Origin: CATOSD01 sp034422735
GTDB lineage: Bacteria > Chloroflexota > Dehalococcoidia > Lucifugimonadales > CATOSD01
Direction of reading: 5' to 3'
Length of the DNA: 64,000 bases
Assembly: GCA_034422735.1 (NCBI GenBank)
Contig: DAOUJL010000052.1
Span: forward strand, 1-64,000
The translations under genes and the position numbers were made by a program. The first letter of the stretch is position 1; each line of letters starts with the position of its first letter. Shown in pieces: positions 16,320-23,969 of the stretch. Under the pieces are notes generated by a model, which worked only from the letters and a program-made list of their open reading frames with translations, made no database searches and was not told where the DNA came from.

Positions 16320-17992
16320 CTGCCCGGAGTCGGCGCGGGCAGCGGAAAGTACTCAGCCACCGGTATCTCGATGACGCACGGCCTGCCCTGCGCCAGCGCG
16401 TCGGAGACGGCCTCGCCGATGTCGGACGCGCGCTCCACGTAGTAGCCCTTAGCACCGTACACCTCGGCCAGCCTGTCGAATCGCGGGTTCTGAAGGTCCA
16501 CGCCGATGTAGCGCTCGTCGTAGTTGCGCAACTGCTGAGCCTTCTCCGCGCCGTGGCAGCTATTGTTCAGCACGATGCTCACCAGCGGAATGTCCCAGCG
16601 CACCGCCGTGTTGATCTCGCCGGACGTGTACAGGAATCCGCCGTCGCCCTGTATGCTCACCGCCGGCCTGTCGGGTCTACCCAATTTCGTGCCGAGGCCC
16701 ACGCAGTAGCCCATGCCGAGACCGCCCTGGTCTGAGTAGTTGAACATGGTGCGCGGCAGCTCGAAAGAAAGCCGGTCGTAAGACAGACCCGGCGCGACCC
16801 CAGCGTCGATGGTGACCATGCAGTCTTGCGGCAGCGCCCGGTTCAGCTCGGGGTACACCTGCTGCGGCATCATCGGCTCCGCGGTGATGGAGTGTTCGGC
16901 CCGCAGCCGCTCGTGCCTCGCGGCGGCGAGACCCTCGACCTCCGCGCGCCACTCCGGGTTGCTCCGGCCTTCGGGGAACCGCGCCCTCAGTTCGTCCAGT
17001 AGCTGCCCGGCCACGGCCCCGGCGTCGCCCACGATGCCGGACGTGACAGGGAAGTTGCGACCAATCTGCTGCGGGTCGTAGTCCACCTGCACGATGGTCG
17101 TCCCGGACGCTACGACGCTGTTGTTCCAACCCGTTGTCTGCTGGTTGAGGCGGCAGCCGAGCGCGAGCACCACGTCCGCGCGGTGTATCGCCTGCGATGC
17201 CTCGCCTGAGCCTCGGCCGCCCGGCGGGCCGACGTACAACGGGTGGCTGTTAGGCACGGCGTCGTGGTGACCGTAAGACGGCACCAGGGCCATGTCCAGC
17301 AGCTCCGCCAGCCGCACCGCATCCTCGGTGGCCCCGGATTCGATGACGCCGCCGCCGGCCAGCAGCAGCGGGCGCTCGGCGTTCGCCAACAGGTCCGCGG
17401 CGTTACGCACCGTGCCGGCGTCGCCCGGGGTGCGCGTGTTCACGGCGCGATAGCTCTCCGGTGGCTGGATGTCCCAGCCCACCTCCAGGTCGTCCATAAG
17501 GTCGCGGGGAATGTCCACGAACACTGGGCCTCGCGGCGGCGTCAGCGCCACGCGGAAGGCGTTGCGGAACGCCTCCGGGATGCGCTCAGTCTTGTTCACC
17601 TGCGTGGCCCAGTTTGTGATCGGCTTGAAGAGGTTAACCAGGTCGAACGCCTGCGTGCCGTCCCGTCCCACGAAGTCGCGCGCGGTGTCGCCACTGATGA
17701 CCACGACCGGTGCGCGGCCCTTGTACGCGAGGGAGACGCCGGTTATCAGGTTGATCGTGCCAGGCCCGGAGGTGGTGATGCACGCCGCCGGACGGCCCGT
17801 AGCCTTAGTGTAGCCGTAGGCCATGAACGCCGCGCCCTCCTCGTGGCGCGTGTCCACGAACTTGATGTCGGAGCGGTCGTACATCTCGGTTACGATGCTG
17901 TTCGTCGTCAGCCCGACCAGCCCGAACGTGTACTCCACGCCCTCGGCGCGCAGCAGCTCGATTATTCCTTGGCCCGCCTTCATCCGCGTCAT
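16316..17992 (-). CDS. Thiamine pyrophosphate-dependent enzyme, acetolactate synthase-like
   Basis: A 558-residue member of the TPP enzyme superfamily with the usual three domains. It has the activating glutamate E51 (RHEEGAAF), TTSGPGTINL, a central nucleotide-type domain (PLLLAGGGV), and the TPP-magnesium motif from G449 DGG to N476 N. The length and layout fit acetolactate synthase, sulfoacetaldehyde acetyltransferase or oxalyl-CoA decarboxylase relatives. No regulatory small subunit is nearby, so biosynthetic acetolactate synthase is less likely, and the true substrate is unknown. Its ATG overlaps the amidohydrolase stop, and the cluster continues upstream to the glutaredoxin-DinB gene. 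Confidence 0.88.
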   Translation of the reverse strand: MTRMKAGQGIIELLRAEGVEYTFGLVGLTTNSIVTEMYDRSDIKFVDTRHEEGAAFMAYGYTKATGRPAACITTSGPGTINLITGVSLAYKGRAPVVVISGDTARDFVGRDGTQAFDLVNLFKPITNWATQVNKTERIPEAFRNAFRVALTPPRGPVFVDIPRDLMDDLEVGWDIQPPESYRAVNTRTPGDAGTVRNAADLLANAERPLLLAGGGVIESGATEDAVRLAELLDMALVPSYGHHDAVPNSHPLYVGPPGGRGSGEASQAIHRADVVLALGCRLNQQTTGWNNSVVASGTTIVQVDYDPQQIGRNFPVTSGIVGDAGAVAGQLLDELRARFPEGRSNPEWRAEVEGLAAARHERLRAEHSITAEPMMPQQVYPELNRALPQDCMVTIDAGVAPGLSYDRLSFELPRTMFNYSDQGGLGMGYCVGLGTKLGRPDRPAVSIQGDGGFLYTSGEINTAVRWDIPLVSIVLNNSCHGAEKAQQLRNYDERYIGVDLQNPRFDRLAEVYGAKGYYVERASDIGEAVSDALAQGRPCVIEIPVAEYFPLPAPTPGS

Positions 17993-18948
17993 GCCGACGC
18001 ACCTCCATTTAGCCCATACAGCCGCGCCGCGTTCCCGCCCAGCACCAGCCGCTTCTCTTCCTCCGACAACCCCAACCCTGCCGCCACGTGCTCCTCGGAA
18101 ACTTCCCTGTACATATCCAGGTACCAGCCGTTGGAGGGCGTCATAGGGTTTGTCCAGTCGGTCGCGTACATCACGCGCTCGGGGCCGAGCACGTCCACCG
18201 CGTTGCGCAGGTAGCGGTAGAACCGGCCCGGGTCGCGGCGCGCCATGCCCTGCCAGAGCGCGGTGTCGATTACGATGTTGGGGTGGATCTCGGCTATCGC
18301 CAGCATGTCCTGGTACCAGCCGAAGCTGCCCCGGCAGTGGCCCACGCCGCCGTGCCCGGCGTGTATGGTGAGACCCGGGAAGTCTACGCTAACCTCCTCT
18401 AGGTGCAGCGGGTGGGCGTACTTGCTAAGCATCGGCGGCGTGGCGACAGGGCCGACGTGGAACATCACCGGTACGCCGGCCTCTTCGAGGACTTCATAGA
18501 TGGGGTAGACCAGCCGGTCGTTGGGGTAGTAGCCCCCTGCGCAGTACAGCTTGAGCCCGCGCGCTCCCCACTCGTGGACCGCCTTGCGCACGAACCCGGC
18601 CGCGTTGGGACGGCGGGGGTCGATGCTGGCGCACCAGGCGATCCGGTCTGAGTGTGCGGCGGCGATCTCCGAAGTCAGCCGATTCTGCTCCTCGATGGGA
18701 ACGGCGCTGTCCTGGCCCGGCACCACCGCGCCGTAGTCGACGCGAAAGACCAGTGACTTGTCCAGGCCGATCAGGTCCATCTCGGCAATCAGCCCGCTGG
18801 CATCCGGGTCCCAGGTGCGCCGGACGAACTCCTGCGCCTCATCGAGCGATATGCCACGCGCCCGTGCCGCGTTGGCGAGCGCGTGGTCCTGGTTCCACTG
18901 CGGGCGCCACCCGTCGGCCCACACGTGTACGTGGGCGTCGACTATCAT
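17989..18948 (-). CDS. Amidohydrolase (amidohydro-rel family)
   Basis: A 319-residue TIM-barrel metal hydrolase or decarboxylase of the amidohydrolase-2 family. The metal-binding start is IVDAHVHVWADG; later motifs are GARGLKLYCAGGYYP, VPVMFHVGP, LTIHAGHGGVGH and the final aspartate in VMYATDWTNP. Such enzymes act on ring lactones, aromatic acids or similar compounds. It is translated just after the selenoprotein candidate (28-base gap) and overlaps the TPP gene by 4 bases, so the three probably serve one pathway. Confidence 0.9.
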   Translation of the reverse strand: MIVDAHVHVWADGWRPQWNQDHALANAARARGISLDEAQEFVRRTWDPDASGLIAEMDLIGLDKSLVFRVDYGAVVPGQDSAVPIEEQNRLTSEIAAAHSDRIAWCASIDPRRPNAAGFVRKAVHEWGARGLKLYCAGGYYPNDRLVYPIYEVLEEAGVPVMFHVGPVATPPMLSKYAHPLHLEEVSVDFPGLTIHAGHGGVGHCRGSFGWYQDMLAIAEIHPNIVIDTALWQGMARRDPGRFYRYLRNAVDVLGPERVMYATDWTNPMTPSNGWYLDMYREVSEEHVAAGLGLSEEEKRLVLGGNAARLYGLNGGASA

Positions 18949-18976
18949 AGATACCCCCTTCGGCCGATGGTGTGAG

Positions 18977-19729
18977 TTACCAGAGAATCGTCAGCACGTA
19001 CTCGGGCGGGAACTCGGAATCGTCGATTGGGTTCTCCGGCTCGATGTCGAAGCTTCTGAGCACGAAGTAGAGCTGCCGCAGGTGCTGCGTCGTGTGGCCC
19101 GCGATGAGGTCGAGCTGCTCGGCGCCGGTGCGCATCCCCTCGCCGCGGGGCTGCCGCAGGGAATCGTGGTCTACGCCCTGCGCCCAGGAGCTCAACTCAG
19201 CCGCGACCTCGACGCCGTAGTCGGCTATCTGGGCGAAGCTCTCGTAGGAACGGCCGGGCAGGTCCATCGTCGCCTGGTCCTCCATCGGGAACACGCCCGT
19301 GTCCACGCCCCGCATGGTGCGCTGGATCATGTGGAAAATGTGGTACCCGAACTCGCGCATCGGCCTGTCGCGGTCCGGAGCCGTGTAGTCGAGCTTGTCG
19401 TCCGGCATCTGCCGCAGCGCGCGCTCGACCGCGCCGGCGATCCTGACCAGCAGCGGCAGCGTCTCAGACGGGTCGCGCGGCTCGGACTCCTGCCCCAGGT
19501 TGAGCGCCTTGGACAGCTCGTTGGGCCGGAAGCCCGCGATGCCCTTGCCGTCGATGACGGTGACCGGCACCGTGCGGAACCCCAACTCCCGCAGCTCGTC
19601 CAGCGCGCCGGGGCTGTTCTCGATGTCCCTGTCCTGATAGGGAACGTTGTTGTTCGAAAGAAACTCTTTCGTTCGCGCGCAGGTCGCTCAACCTATCCGC
19701 GCGTACACCTTTACGTCAGCTTCCAGCAT
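18977..19729 (-). CDS. Selenocysteine-containing glutaredoxin-DinB fusion (candidate selenoprotein)
   Basis: Read with TGA at 19690-19688 as Sec, this is a 250-residue protein. Residues 1-80 form a glutaredoxin: VKVYARIG, then the active site U14-A-T-C17, KEFLSNNNVPYQDRDI, the cis-proline motif TVPV (P55) and GFRPNEL. Residues 88-235 form a DinB-like four-helix domain with candidate metal histidines H130/H133 (YHIFHMIQ) and H212/H216 (GHTTQHLRQ). The ATG at 19727-19729 has AAAGGA nine bases upstream. If the TGA is a stop, only 13 residues are made and the rest starts at TTG 19585 without the active site. DinB relatives include thiol-dependent transferases, so the protein may be a thiol/selenol redox enzyme. 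It heads a cluster with an amidohydrolase and a TPP enzyme. Confidence 0.88.
19655..19690 (-). promoter_or_regulatory. Bacterial SECIS-like hairpin after the in-frame TGA
   Basis: Starting 16 bases after the TGA (19690-19688), CGAAAG (19671-19666) pairs perfectly with CTTTCG (19660-19655) over the loop AGTTT. The distance from TGA to loop is 22 bases and the second loop base is G, which fits the published bacterial SECIS pattern (loop 16-37 bases after UGA, G among the first two loop bases). It lies within the coding sequence, as in bacteria. Confidence 0.7.
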
Positions 19730-19832
19730 GGCTTCTCGTCCTTTCACTCAACCCATCCAGACCGGTCGGGAACATGATACGCCAACGGCGCATTGGCGTA
19801 AACGGCCTGTCGATCGGGGCGCGCTTGGCGCA

Positions 19833-20348
19833 CTACCACGGCGTGCCGAAGCGCTCTCTGTGCGCGATGGTGGACATCTCCTTGCGCCTTACACCCCGCC
19901 TTTTGAAGCCCTCCCGGCGGTAGCCGAACGGCAGCAGGGACACAAGCTCGACATGGTCAGGGATGCCAAGCAGGGCTTTCACGGCGACCTGCTGCTCAGC
20001 ATCCCGCACACCCACGAAGCAGGTGCCCAGGCCCTCCCCCCAGGCGACTATCTCCATCTGCTGGATGGCCCGGCCCGCGTCCAGGTGCCCGCGCGGCGCG
20101 TCGTCCACAACGCACACCGCCATCACCACAGGCGCGCCCGCCAGAAACGGCCCCTGCTTGGCGATCTCGCCGAGCTCTGCTATCGTGTCGCGCTCGCGCA
20201 CGACCACGAAGTGCCACGGCTGCGAGTCGCTGGAGCTGGGAGACATCCTTCCCGCCTGGAGCAGCCGCCTCACGAGCTCCTCCGATACCGGCTCGTCAGT
20301 GTAGTCCCTCACCGTCCGACGGCCAATCACTGTCTGGTAAATGCTCAT
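19833..20348 (-). CDS. Nitroreductase-family FMN oxidoreductase
   Basis: A 171-residue nitroreductase-fold protein. The FMN-binding N-terminus is RRTVRDYTDEPV and SPSSSDSQPWHFVVV; the middle contains GRAIQQMEIVAWGEGLGTCFVG and LGIPDHVELVSLLPFGY, the usual second FMN and substrate region. It reduces nitro compounds, quinones or similar substrates with NAD(P)H. It lies 104 bases upstream of the glutaredoxin-DinB gene on the same strand and may belong to the same redox cluster. Confidence 0.92.
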   Translation of the reverse strand: MSIYQTVIGRRTVRDYTDEPVSEELVRRLLQAGRMSPSSSDSQPWHFVVVRERDTIAELGEIAKQGPFLAGAPVVMAVCVVDDAPRGHLDAGRAIQQMEIVAWGEGLGTCFVGVRDAEQQVAVKALLGIPDHVELVSLLPFGYRREGFKRRGVRRKEMSTIAHRERFGTPW

Positions 20349-20469
20349 TCTCTCGCCTCCTGGTTGTTGCAGCTACGGTCGCGGGCGGAAGCGCCGGCCC
20401 CTCCCGCTATGTTGTACAATCCTAAGCCGCAAACCATACGCATGGCAAACCCCTTGACTGGAAGGCGCA

Positions 20470-21330
20470 ATGACCACACCCAAGAAGACCCCTGACGGCA
20501 TCGAGATACCACCGCCCGGCCCGGACGACGTGCTCTATGAAAAGGCCGACGTCTACGCCCGCATCGTGTTGAACAGGCCGACCATCCTCAACGCCATGAA
20601 CAAGAACGTGCAGCGTCTGCTGCTCGCCGCGTTCGAGCGGGCGGAAGCGGACGATGACGTGAAGGCGGTCGTGCTTACCGGCGCGGGCAGGGCGTTCTCG
20701 GCGGGCGGCGACCTGTACGCCTACCTGTACCCGGACGACGACCCGGCGCCCAGCGGGTTCGACGTCCAGATGAAGATATGGTCCTTCCCCAAGCCGGTTA
20801 TCGCCGCGGTGCGCGGCCACGCCGTCGGCCAGGCCTGCGAGCTTGCCGGCGTCTGCGACTTCACCATCGCCGCCGAGGGCGCGCGGCTCGGTGAGATTCA
20901 CATCCGGCACGGCTTCCCGCCGCCCGTGCTGATTACGCCGTTCCTGGTGTCGATGAAGAACGCCAAGGAGCTGCTCATGCTCGGCGAACAGATCGACGCG
21001 AGGGAGGCACACCGCATGGGCCTGGTGAATCGCGTGGTACCACCGGAGACCCTGGACTCCGAGGCCGAGGCGATGGCACGCAAGCTGGCGGCGCTGCCCC
21101 AGACGACCGTCCGGCTGAACAAGTTGCTGGTCAACCGCGCCTACGAGCTGATGGGACTGCGCGAGGCGATCGCGTACAGAGACGTGCCCGAAATCGCCGC
21201 CATCGCGGACGCAACGCGCGGCGACGAGGTGGCCACGTCGCGGCTGGCGCTGTTGCACGAGGCTGGCTGGTCCGCGTTCCTCACCACCCGCGACGCCATG
21301 TACCGCGAGCGGCCTTCACCCCCATCCTAG
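20470..21330 (+). CDS. Enoyl-CoA hydratase/isomerase family protein
   Basis: A 286-residue crotonase-fold protein. It shows the N-terminal ARIVLNRPTILNAMN, the oxyanion-hole loop GRAFSAGGDLY, the second oxyanion glycine in GHAVGQACELAGVCDF, and a glutamate in GEIHIRHGFPP. It hydrates or isomerises acyl-CoA thioesters. A TACAAT box at 20415-20420 may be its -10. The last residues (SPPS) and the TAG stop are supplied by an R1 dispersed repeat beginning at 21316, so the natural C-terminus has been replaced by repeat sequence. Confidence 0.9.
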   Translation: MTTPKKTPDGIEIPPPGPDDVLYEKADVYARIVLNRPTILNAMNKNVQRLLLAAFERAEADDDVKAVVLTGAGRAFSAGGDLYAYLYPDDDPAPSGFDVQMKIWSFPKPVIAAVRGHAVGQACELAGVCDFTIAAEGARLGEIHIRHGFPPPVLITPFLVSMKNAKELLMLGEQIDAREAHRMGLVNRVVPPETLDSEAEAMARKLAALPQTTVRLNKLLVNRAYELMGLREAIAYRDVPEIAAIADATRGDEVATSRLALLHEAGWSAFLTTRDAMYRERPSPPS

Positions 21331-21356
21331 CCTTCCCCCTGCGAGGGGGAAGGGGC
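21316..21356 (+). repeat. R1 palindromic repeat overlapping a gene end
   Basis: Forward R1 copy (TCACCCCCATCCTAG, then CCTTCCCCCTGCGAGGGGGAAGG). It begins inside the enoyl-CoA hydratase gene and gives it its stop codon, and it ends directly at the stop codon of the convergent LLM gene. Its hairpin could act as a shared transcript end. Confidence 0.92.
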
Positions 21357-22382
21357 CTAGATCATACCGAAGCCTTTGGCAACCAGCTCGTAGGACTTGA
21401 CCCGGTCGGCGAAGTCGTAGCACATGGTCACTATGCCCACGTCCTTGGTCTTGTACTCGGCGGCCAGCGCCTCGATGCGTTCCCGTACCTCGTCCGGCTC
21501 GCCGTCTACGTAGTTCGCCTTCAGCGACTCGATGTACGCCAGCTCCTGCGGATCGTACTCGTACTCCAGCGCCTCCCGGATGCTGGGCACGCCGGTGCGG
21601 TGCCCCTGCACCGACCTCACCCTGGCGAGATTGCGGCTGAGCGCGAGCTTCTCGGCCTTCTCTTTAGTCTCTGCGCACAGAACTTGGACCGTGACGTTCA
21701 CCAGCGGCTCCTTCAGGTACTCGGACGGCTTGAAGTTGGCGCGGTACATGTCCGCGATCTTCGGGCCGTGCTCGACGGACAGCCCGAAGAAGTGCGCGTA
21801 GCTGAAGGGCAGCCCCATGTCCGCGGCCATCGCGGCGCTGTCCACGCGCGAGCCGAGCAGCCACACCTGCGGCGCCGTGGAGATGCCCGGGCCCGCCCGC
21901 ACCACCGCGAACGGGTGCTCCTCCTCGAGGGTGTCGTTGAGATAGCCCAACAGGTCGAGCACCTGGCGCGGGTAGTGCCGCACGTCGTTGGGCGGGCGTG
22001 GGTAGGACAGCGCGGCGTTGGTGCGCTGGTCGCTGCCGGGAGCGCGGCCCACGCCCAGGTCGATGCGGCCGGGATACAGCGCCTCCAGCACCCGGAAGTT
22101 CTCCGCCACCTTCAGTGAGCTGTAGTGGGGCAGCATGACTCCCGCGGAGCCGACGCGGATGCTTGACGTGTTGGCGAGCACCTGGCCCACCATGATCTCG
22201 GGACTGGTGCCCGCGAGGTTGCCGAGGTTGTGGTGCTCGGTGAGCCAGTAGCGGGAGTACCCGAACGACTCGGCGGCCTGGGCCAGCGCGATGGTCTCTC
22301 GCAGCGCGTCGCCCGCGGTGCCTCCGCTGCGAACGGGCGACTGGTCGACGACGCTCAGCGTGTACTTGGTTTCGGTGGTAAT
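21357..22382 (-). CDS. LLM-class flavin-dependent oxidoreductase with a probable ATT start
   Basis: A 341-residue luciferase-like monooxygenase of the MsnO8 type. It contains LSVVDQSPVRSGGT, RYWLTEHHNLGNLAGTSPE, GRIDLGVGRAPGSD, VWLLGSRVDSAAMAADMGLP and YEYDPQELAYIESL. It would use reduced FMN or F420 as cofactor. The only start that fits the family N-terminus is ATT (complement of 22380-22382), six bases after a perfect AGGAGG (complement of 22389-22394). The nearest in-frame ATG is over 200 bases upstream and unsupported, and no ATG, GTG or TTG occurs in the next 20 codons. Confidence 0.85.
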   Translation of the reverse strand: MTTETKYTLSVVDQSPVRSGGTAGDALRETIALAQAAESFGYSRYWLTEHHNLGNLAGTSPEIMVGQVLANTSSIRVGSAGVMLPHYSSLKVAENFRVLEALYPGRIDLGVGRAPGSDQRTNAALSYPRPPNDVRHYPRQVLDLLGYLNDTLEEEHPFAVVRAGPGISTAPQVWLLGSRVDSAAMAADMGLPFSYAHFFGLSVEHGPKIADMYRANFKPSEYLKEPLVNVTVQVLCAETKEKAEKLALSRNLARVRSVQGHRTGVPSIREALEYEYDPQELAYIESLKANYVDGEPDEVRERIEALAAEYKTKDVGIVTMCYDFADRVKSYELVAKGFGMI

Positions 22383-22566
22383 CGAGAGCCTCCTGGGGCA
22401 TCCGCACCTCGTCGCGCGTGCCGGATTCAATGTATCACAGCGCCCGTCCGCGGTGAAGTTCAGGGCGACGGCCAAAGTTGACACGGCGCGAAAACAGGCC
22501 ATATACTCGCCCCACCGCAGACAGGCCTCCAGAGGCCGTGATTTGTTCCCATCCAAGGAGGCGAGG

Positions 22567-23355
22567 ATGCCGGTCTCGACCCCTACGATCAAGTACGAAA
22601 AGCGCAACCGCATCGCCTACATCACGCTCAATCGCCCGGAGGTTCTGAACGCGCTGAGCCGGGAGCTGAGCGCTGGATTGCGCGAGGCGCTCGAGGACTT
22701 CCGCGACGACAAGGACGCGCTGGTGGCGATCATGACGGGCGAGGGCGGACGCGCCTTCTCCGCCGGCATGGACCTCAAGGAGCGTGCCTCGCTGGACGCC
22801 AGGGGGGAGCGGCGCTCGCCGTCCCGGCGCGGCGGCGGCACCTTCATCGACCTGGAGGTTTTCAAGCCGGTCATCGCCGCCATCGACGGCTTCTGCGTCG
22901 CGGGCGGCCTGGAGCTTTCGCTCCAGTGCGACATGCGCATAGCCACGGCCAAGTCGGAGTTCGGCCTGCCCGAGCCGCGCTGGAGCCTGACCGCCGGCTA
23001 CGGCCTGCACAACCTCTCGCGCATGATCCCGCTGGGCGAGGCGCTGAGCATGCAGCTGCGCGGCCACCGCATCAACGCCGAGCGGGCCTACCAGATCGGC
23101 CTGATCCAGGAGATCGTGCCCGACCGCGAAACGCTGTTCGAGAGGGCGGAGGAGTACGCCGAGGAGGTCAAGCTGTGCGCCCCGCGCGCGGTCCAAGCCA
23201 TCAAGCAGATCGTGTACTATGGCCGCAACCTCCCCGTCGAGTACTCGCAGAAGATCGCCGGGCCGCTCAACGCGTGGGTGCAGTCGTCCCCGGACAGCGT
23301 CGAGGGGCCGAAGGCCTTCTCGGAGAAGCGCGCCCCGGTCTGGCAGTCGGGTTGA
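22567..23355 (+). CDS. Enoyl-CoA hydratase/isomerase family protein
   Basis: A 262-residue crotonase-fold enzyme: IAYITLNRPEVLNALS, oxyanion loop GRAFSAGMDLKERA, FCVAGGLELSLQCDMRIA and FGLPEPRWSL. The start ATG follows CAAGGAGGCGAGG. Its relation to the hydratase at 20470 is paralogous rather than a recent copy. It is divergent from the LLM gene; the shared 184-base upstream region holds the promoters. An R1-related repeat follows the stop codon. Confidence 0.92.
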   Translation: MPVSTPTIKYEKRNRIAYITLNRPEVLNALSRELSAGLREALEDFRDDKDALVAIMTGEGGRAFSAGMDLKERASLDARGERRSPSRRGGGTFIDLEVFKPVIAAIDGFCVAGGLELSLQCDMRIATAKSEFGLPEPRWSLTAGYGLHNLSRMIPLGEALSMQLRGHRINAERAYQIGLIQEIVPDRETLFERAEEYAEEVKLCAPRAVQAIKQIVYYGRNLPVEYSQKIAGPLNAWVQSSPDSVEGPKAFSEKRAPVWQSG

Positions 23356-23356
23356 C

Positions 23357-23421
23357 ACACCCCCATCACCGCATCAAGTACGGGGCAGGCTCTAGCCTTC
23401 CCCCTGCGAGGGGAAAGGGAT
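23357..23421 (+). repeat. Variant R1 repeat with a 26-base insertion
   Basis: The R1 outer parts (CACCCCCATC and CCTTCCCCCTGCGAGGGG) are split by a GGGGCAGGCTCT-containing insert. A similar split copy is at 26343-26403, and a related insert stands alone near 25938. Confidence 0.75.
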
Positions 23422-23463
23422 TTTGGAAGGACACCGTAAGGTAAAAGCAAGGAGACCTCAGAA

Positions 23464-23802
23464 ATGTTCAAGAGGCTATACACCGGAGACGACGGTCAAT
23501 CCCACCTGGAGGACCTGGACCTGGACGGATCGGCCGTGCCCAACTGGAAGGAGCTCCACAGCGGCACAGGCATCTTGTTCCGCAGCACATCGCCCGACGC
23601 GCCGGTCACCTGGCACGTCGCGCCGCGCAAGCAGTACTGCATCACGCTGTCCGGCCAGGTCGAGATCGGCCTGGGCGACGGTTCCAAGCACTACTTCGGA
23701 CCCGGCGACGTGATGCTGGCCGAGGACCTCACCGGCCAGGGCCACACCACGCGCGCCGTCGGCCCGGAGCCGCGCGTGGTCGCCTACGTGCCGGTGGACT
23801 GA
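23464..23802 (+). CDS. Small cupin-domain protein
   Basis: A 112-residue beta-barrel protein with a cupin core: YCITLSGQVEIGLGDGSKHYFGPGDVMLAEDLTGQGHTTRA in which the G-x5-HxH-type first motif is degenerate, while GPGD and GHTTR of the second motif are kept. It probably binds a metal or small ligand in the cytoplasm, but no substrate can be named. A GGAGACCTCAGAA ribosome-binding region precedes ATG 23464. It lies between R1 repeats. Confidence 0.75.
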   Translation: MFKRLYTGDDGQSHLEDLDLDGSAVPNWKELHSGTGILFRSTSPDAPVTWHVAPRKQYCITLSGQVEIGLGDGSKHYFGPGDVMLAEDLTGQGHTTRAVGPEPRVVAYVPVD

Positions 23803-23807
23803 CAATT

Positions 23808-23940
23808 TCACACCCCCATCCTGACCTTCCCCCGTCGAGGGGGAAGGGACGCGGGGCACCCCCATCCTGACCTTCCCCCGTCGAGGGGGAAGGGACACGG
23901 GGACCCCCATTCAAGCCTTCCCCCTGCGAGGGGGAAGGGA
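23808..23940 (+). repeat. Three R1 repeats in tandem
   Basis: Copies at 23808-23850, 23857-23897 and 23902-23940, all forward, separated by short GC-rich joints (GCGGGG, ACGGGG). The first two are closer to each other than to the third (GTCGAG versus TGCGAG loop). Spacing and hairpin structure rule out a CRISPR array. They lie between the cupin and gamma-glutamyltransferase genes. Confidence 0.93.
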
Positions 23941-23969
23941 TACTCGGAAAGAACTCGGAGGAGACACAC

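Noticed and set aside
23808..23940. Three evenly spaced repeats, possible CRISPR array
   Set aside because: Repeats are self-complementary, nearly adjacent, without unique spacers, and match the dispersed R1 family.
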